Of a stretch of DNA of 64,000 bases, positions 61,680-64,000 are shown one piece after another. Origin of the DNA: Antitrichia curtipendula (Eukaryota > Streptophyta > Bryopsida > Hypnales > Leucodontaceae); assembly GCA_951230915.1 (NCBI GenBank), contig OX579635.1, forward strand, positions 37,696,001 to 37,760,000, read 5' to 3'. The notes under the pieces are model-generated. The model had not been told where the DNA came from, searched no databases, and worked only from the letters and a program-made list of their open reading frames with translations. Every line of letters starts with the position of its first letter. The stretch's first letter is position 1. Both the position numbers and the translations under genes were made by a program.

Positions 61680-63045
61680 GCTCGATGTGAGGGTCAAATT
61701 TGGCATATACTAGGTTTTGCTTTTTTTTTGTCAAAAGTGCCACACGTCATCTTGTGATTGGTTTAGGGTGACGTGGACCTGTCACAATCTGATGTGGATG
61801 ACTCTCATTGACAGTAGTTTGATTATGGTATCTTAGGAAAGTTGTTTCGAGCACTTGGGGATTGAAATTGCACACATCTTGGTTACAAATTTAAGGAATG
61901 TTTGTTTTTTGTTTTTTATATATTGGTGTGCACATTGCATATGGATGCCATTTAACCATCTTTGCATGGAAGCTTTGGTTTTGTAGTGGTGAATGGTAGT
62001 TTGAAACAATGGATGTGGGGGACCCTAAACAAACAAACTCTCCAAGTATGCCAACTACTTGGAGTGGTTGGAGTTATTTCTCTATTTCTCTTACCTGTGA
62101 AATTGTATGAAAGTGCTTCATGTGGGAGTGACAACTTTTGAATGTGAAACTCACCAACAATAAGTGTTGTGGTCAAGTGTTGTTTTAACATTAGAGAAAC
62201 TTATACTTCCTCTTTCTCAAAATAAATCCATGGTTTCTATTAAGAAATTGGGGGAGTACCACATATTTATTTGGATCCAGAGGGTATTTATTTGGATCCA
62301 TTGGCCATTGTGAGCTGAAAAGGATAAAATTATGTCTAAATTTGAGAGCTAAGTCAAATTTCCATATGGCAAGGTTGAGGAGTTTATATTCTGGTTACTT
62401 TCACTTGGAGTGCTATAAAACTGCTATTTGCATTTTAAAGGACGTACTGTACTTTAAAGTCCCATGAAACCCCCATTATGTATTGAAATTTGACTTTGTA
62501 TTCATATTGTTATTGTTCACAATGATATGAAATTGTAATTAAATGGGATGGTGCAGTCAAATGTAATAAGGATGCAAGGATGTAAAAAAGACCCTTGCCT
62601 CATAAATAAACAGTGTTAAGAAATGGGGTAGTCACAACATCAGCCATGTGAATACTCCTTTTGATTGGACAACAATATTAAAGTATTGTAGAATTTGATT
62701 CCTAGTAATGTTTGGGGAGAACTATTGGTTTGTTCATTGTTAGCCAATGCCTTTGGAAAAAGAACTAGTTGGAGTGTGGAAAAGGGAGGATCCAAAACCA
62801 AACCAAAAATTGGTAGGACTAGCAACCAACCAGTGTGCAAAAATAAAAGGTGGATATGTAGACACCACTTTCTTGACATTGTCACTTGCCATTTTGAAAT
62901 ACATGGGATACTTGAGGCAGTTTTGTTCTTGGAAAAGGTGGATATTGCTTTAGGATTAGCCATTGAGGGGCTTGGAGTGCTTAGACAAGGCAAGGATGAG
63001 GATTGTTTTAGGGATGGTCATATATTTATTTATTTTTATTTATTT
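61680..63045. other. No recognised gene
   Basis: A 124-codon ORF at 62695-63069 and its shadows match no family I know and show no ACT-like pattern, so I do not treat it as the missing C-terminus of gene 2. Confidence 0.5.
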
Positions 63046-63049
63046 ATCT

Positions 63050-63925
63050 GTTATGGTGAGATCTCTTAGACCGTGCATCCCTTAGCCACGTTCTTGGTAT
63101 TGTGGAAAAGCTCTACAAGGAAGGGTGCACAGGCTTTGTTTTGTGGCATTTGGACCTACGGTGTGAAAAATATTGAATTTTGATGAATTAAATAATTTAA
63201 AAAATTACTTTTACTTTTATTTTTATTGTGGCAACAACACAAGGCATATTAGTCTATCTGTACCTTGAATGAGGTTGCTTGTTTTGATTTATTATAGTGA
63301 AATCTTTTGAATTGTGCATCTTCTAGTTTCATTCTTAATATTGTTGGAAAGCTTTTTGTGAAGAGGGGTGCATGGGATTTGTTCTTGGCGTTTAGACCCA
63401 TGTTGTAAAAGTTATTGAATTTCAAAGTCTTCATGAATTAAAAAATTAAAAATTTATTTTTACTTTTATTTTAGTTATAACAACAGTGCAAGATACAATA
63501 GTATCATCAAAAGAAGAGGATTATAATTTTGTAATCTTGCAATTGAAAGAAAGTAGTTGGTGAAAATTCAATACTAGAGGAAATGAAGAAGGAGATTTTG
63601 ATAAAGAGAGGATGCAACTAGTGCCCTTTAAAAAGAAACGGAGGCAAATTATTGGGGTAACCTTGATAACTTTCTGAACTCTGATTCTCAACATCTACAC
63701 CTTAAATGGTATTGTTTGTTTTGCTTGTTTGTTAAGTCCGTTATTGTGAGATCTTTGAAACTATATGTCCTCCAATTGTATTTATAATACCATCTAAAAG
63801 CTTTCTACAAAGAGGGGTGCATAGACTTTGTTTCGTGGCATTTTGACTCACGATAGAAAACATATCACGATATCATGTTTCGTGCCATATTGATATTTTA
63901 TTAAATTGTGGCAATGATACAAGGA
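63050..63925. repeat. Three diverged direct repeats of about 200 bp
   Basis: Copies begin near 63050, 63288 and 63734 with TTATxGTGA(G/A)ATCT and share AAGCT-T-C-A-AAGxxGGGTGCA, then GxTTTGTT-TGGC-TTTxGAC, and end near GGCAA-(A/G)A-ACAAGG. The third is separated by about 240 bases of other sequence. Non-coding. Confidence 0.6.
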
Positions 63926-64000
63926 TCCACTAATATAATATTATTGAGAATTGCAAGCCTTGTAGCCATATTATCTCCTATTAAGGTAGACCAACCCATT

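Noticed and set aside
62695..63069. 124-codon ORF considered as the missing ACT-type C-terminal exon of bHLH gene 2
   Set aside because: It lacks the W-x-I-K-V-E type pattern seen in gene 1 and has no matching acceptor or phase argument. Gene 2 already ends in frame at 61611.

Overview
The window looks like nuclear DNA of a land plant, probably not a well-studied crop. It is AT-rich. Two multi-exon genes with GT-AG introns of about 70 bases to 1.7 kb encode bHLH transcription factors of the plant subgroup III(f)/(e) architecture. Plant-type telomere motifs (TTTAGGG and degenerate AAACCCTAA) lie inside the sequence, and there is a CACTA element with the termini known from plants. I cannot name the species. 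RHS/Crinkler-like and integrase-core relics would fit a bryophyte, lycophyte or fern at least as well as a flowering plant, but that is a guess.

Layout. 1-2.1 kb: the 3' part of bHLH gene 1 (cut by the window edge), with a C-terminal ACT-like region. 2.1-19.9 kb: no intact gene. It holds TTAA-flanked MITEs, a fold-back element, a tandem array (10.0-10.56 kb), a decayed third copy of a bHLH exon (11.6-11.8 kb), a pair of 240-bp inverted-repeat elements (14.8-15.6 kb) and a broken minus-strand coding relic (17.1-17.9 kb). 19.9-32.4 kb: a unit bounded by two inverted copies of a 400-600 bp GC-rich repeat. It contains a DDE integrase-core gene and, in the same direction, a gene ending in a HECT-type ubiquitin-ligase domain. 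Both carry stop codons. A 2.79-kb non-autonomous CACTA element is nested near its right side. 36.6-38.9 kb, minus strand: a decayed RHS/Crinkler-type P-loop NTPase gene. 41.6-42.0 kb: a two-exon fragment, possibly of a double-stranded beta-helix (dioxygenase-like) protein. 42.7-49.1 kb: tandem arrays and a fold-back element. 52.4-61.6 kb: bHLH gene 2, complete, with ten exons that join in one frame to 623 codons. 61.7-64 kb: three direct repeats and no recognised gene.

How it fits together. The only intact genes I can support are the two bHLH factors, same strand and about 50 kb apart. With the third relic they suggest an old tandem bHLH cluster opened up by transposon insertion. Proteins of this class bind E-boxes and partner R2R3-MYB factors through the N-terminal MYC_N domain. 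The other coding material is mobile-element or effector-like sequence, and most of its nonsense codons can be explained by C-to-T changes, as expected of methylated, silenced DNA.
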